Program-made: the position numbers and the translations under genes
Shown here: piece after piece, positions 63,472-64,000 of the stretch
How positions within the stretch are numbered: position 1 is the stretch's first letter
How the letters are laid out: every line of letters begins with the position of its first letter
The notes under the pieces: model-generated
What the model saw: the letters and a program-made list of their open reading frames with translations, nothing else
Told to the model about the DNA's origin: nothing
Databases searched by the model: none
Source of the DNA: Staphylococcus shinii
GTDB lineage: Bacteria; Bacillota; Bacilli; Staphylococcales; Staphylococcaceae
Assembly (NCBI RefSeq): GCF_017583065.1
Contig: NZ_JAGEVL010000005.1
Coordinates: 186,001 to 250,000 of the forward strand
DNA length: 64,000 bases
Direction of reading: 5' to 3'

Positions 63472-64000
63472 TTAGTTGGCATGATCTTTTTTTAAAGAAA
63501 GCATTAAGATTAATAAAATAATTAATACAATGCCTACCAATTGGAAAGGGAGGAACGTTACTTTTAACCAAAATGCGCTAGCTACGATAGCCATTACTGG
63601 TTCTATCGTACCGAACAAAGTGGTTTCCTTTGCTGATAAATACTGCAAACTTTTTATAAAGAAAAAGAAAGCAATTGCAGTACCTCCTATAATACCAAAA
63701 GACAAGTAACTAAGTGTACTGAAAGTTATTTGTGAAATATCAAATTGCCATAATGGTGCTTTGAAATTCATTAATATTCCTGAAATCAACATCGCCCATC
63801 CTACCACTAATATTGAGGAAAAATTAACTAATAACTTAGTTGCGTATATTGTGTAAAAGGCAAGTGCGAGTCCAGAAATAACGCCCCAAGTGATGCTTGA
63901 AGTTGGTACTACAAGACGATCTAAGGAACCATTTGTTAAGAGCAGAAATGTACCCGTAAGTGTTAGTGTAATAGCTAACACATCAAAAAACTTAAAAGTT
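63472..64000 (-). CDS. EamA/DMT family transporter, C-terminal part (runs off window)
   Basis: The reading frame stays open to base 64000, so the N-terminal part lies outside; about 176 residues are visible. These hold five to six helices and the second EamA repeat: WGVISGLALAFYTIYA, KSLQYLSAKETTLFGTIEPVMAIVAS (shortened: LSAKETTLFGTIEPVMA) and a short basic C-terminus (LSLKKDHAN). Drug/metabolite exporter of unknown substrate. An internal GTG at 63981 is not the start. Confidence 0.82.
   Translation of the reverse strand, partial: TFKFFDVLAITLTLTGTFLLLTNGSLDRLVVPTSSITWGVISGLALAFYTIYATKLLVNFSSILVVGWAMLISGILMNFKAPLWQFDISQITFSTLSYLSFGIIGGTAIAFFFFIKSLQYLSAKETTLFGTIEPVMAIVASAFWLKVTFLPFQLVGIVLIILLILMLSLKKDHAN

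Noticed and set aside
1..64000. tRNA, rRNA, CRISPR arrays, insertion sequences, prophage genes, replication origin
   Set aside because: No cloverleaf or rRNA motifs, no regularly spaced repeats, no transposase, integrase or phage structural proteins, and no DnaA-box cluster were found on reading both strands by eye.

Overview
The window is chromosomal DNA of low GC content (roughly one third GC by eye) from a Firmicute, and almost certainly from a Staphylococcus. The clearest markers are an IsaA-type transglycosylase, the CidR/CidABC locus, a FarR/FarE pair, RocA, CopAZ, a mevalonate cluster (MvaS, thiolase, MvaA), Drp35 and a NorB-like pump. Several proteins look orthologous to, but clearly diverged from, S. 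aureus proteins as I remember them. The S. aureus carotenoid genes are missing from the place where I expect them, and there are several extra transporters. This points to a coagulase-negative species, possibly of the saprophyticus/xylosus/cohnii group, but the species is an inference.

Layout. 0-4.4 kb: M23 peptidase, DUF488 protein, a degenerate QueD-like protein, an orphan PTS-IIC-like permease and isaA with a WalR-type box. 4.4-10 kb: a SAM (S-box) riboswitch controlling an aminotransferase and a D-2-hydroxyacid dehydrogenase, a hairpin-rich intergenic repeat, then copA-copZ with a CsoR-like operator inside the promoter. 10-24 kb: SulP transporter, BceAB/VraDE-type ABC transporter, stress-type SDR, a small membrane-anchored protein, DASS and DUF819 transporters, a sugar acetyltransferase, a second PTS-IIC-like (PfoR-type) permease, a UPF0317 hydro-lyase, a DUF4064 protein and an IcaC-like acyltransferase. 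24-31 kb: rocA (with a cre site and a perfect palindrome upstream), divergent farR/farE with paired operators, and a large AraC regulator. 31-42 kb: accessory-looking stretch with two NorB-like MFS pumps, an M20 hydrolase, a GIY-YIG-like orphan, an esterase, a YrhK protein, Ogt, a BCCT betaine transporter, a LysE/LysR pair and an unannotated Fst-type type I toxin-antitoxin locus. 42-48 kb: mvaS divergent from thiolase-mvaA, drp35 and a CHAP protein. 48-58 kb: NhaC antiporter, cidR, cidABC, YfcC transporter and a GlcT-controlled glucose PTS. 58-64 kb: small metabolic enzymes (GNAT, VOC, D-cysteine desulfhydrase-like, thioesterase, thioredoxin-like, GNAT, alpha/beta hydrolase) and the C-terminal part of an EamA transporter that runs off the window.

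Functional themes are overflow carbon metabolism and its control (glucose PTS, CidC pyruvate oxidase, D-lactate-type dehydrogenase, CcpA site at rocA), envelope maintenance (M23, IsaA, CHAP, CidAB, BceAB-type, FarE) and export of toxic compounds (CopA, MFS pumps). There are no rRNA or tRNA genes, no IS elements, no prophage and no CRISPR array. The best hidden item is the 33-residue Fst-like toxin gene (42108-42209, minus strand) with its antisense RNA, shared terminator, matching direct repeats and a 5' hairpin that hides the ribosome binding site.
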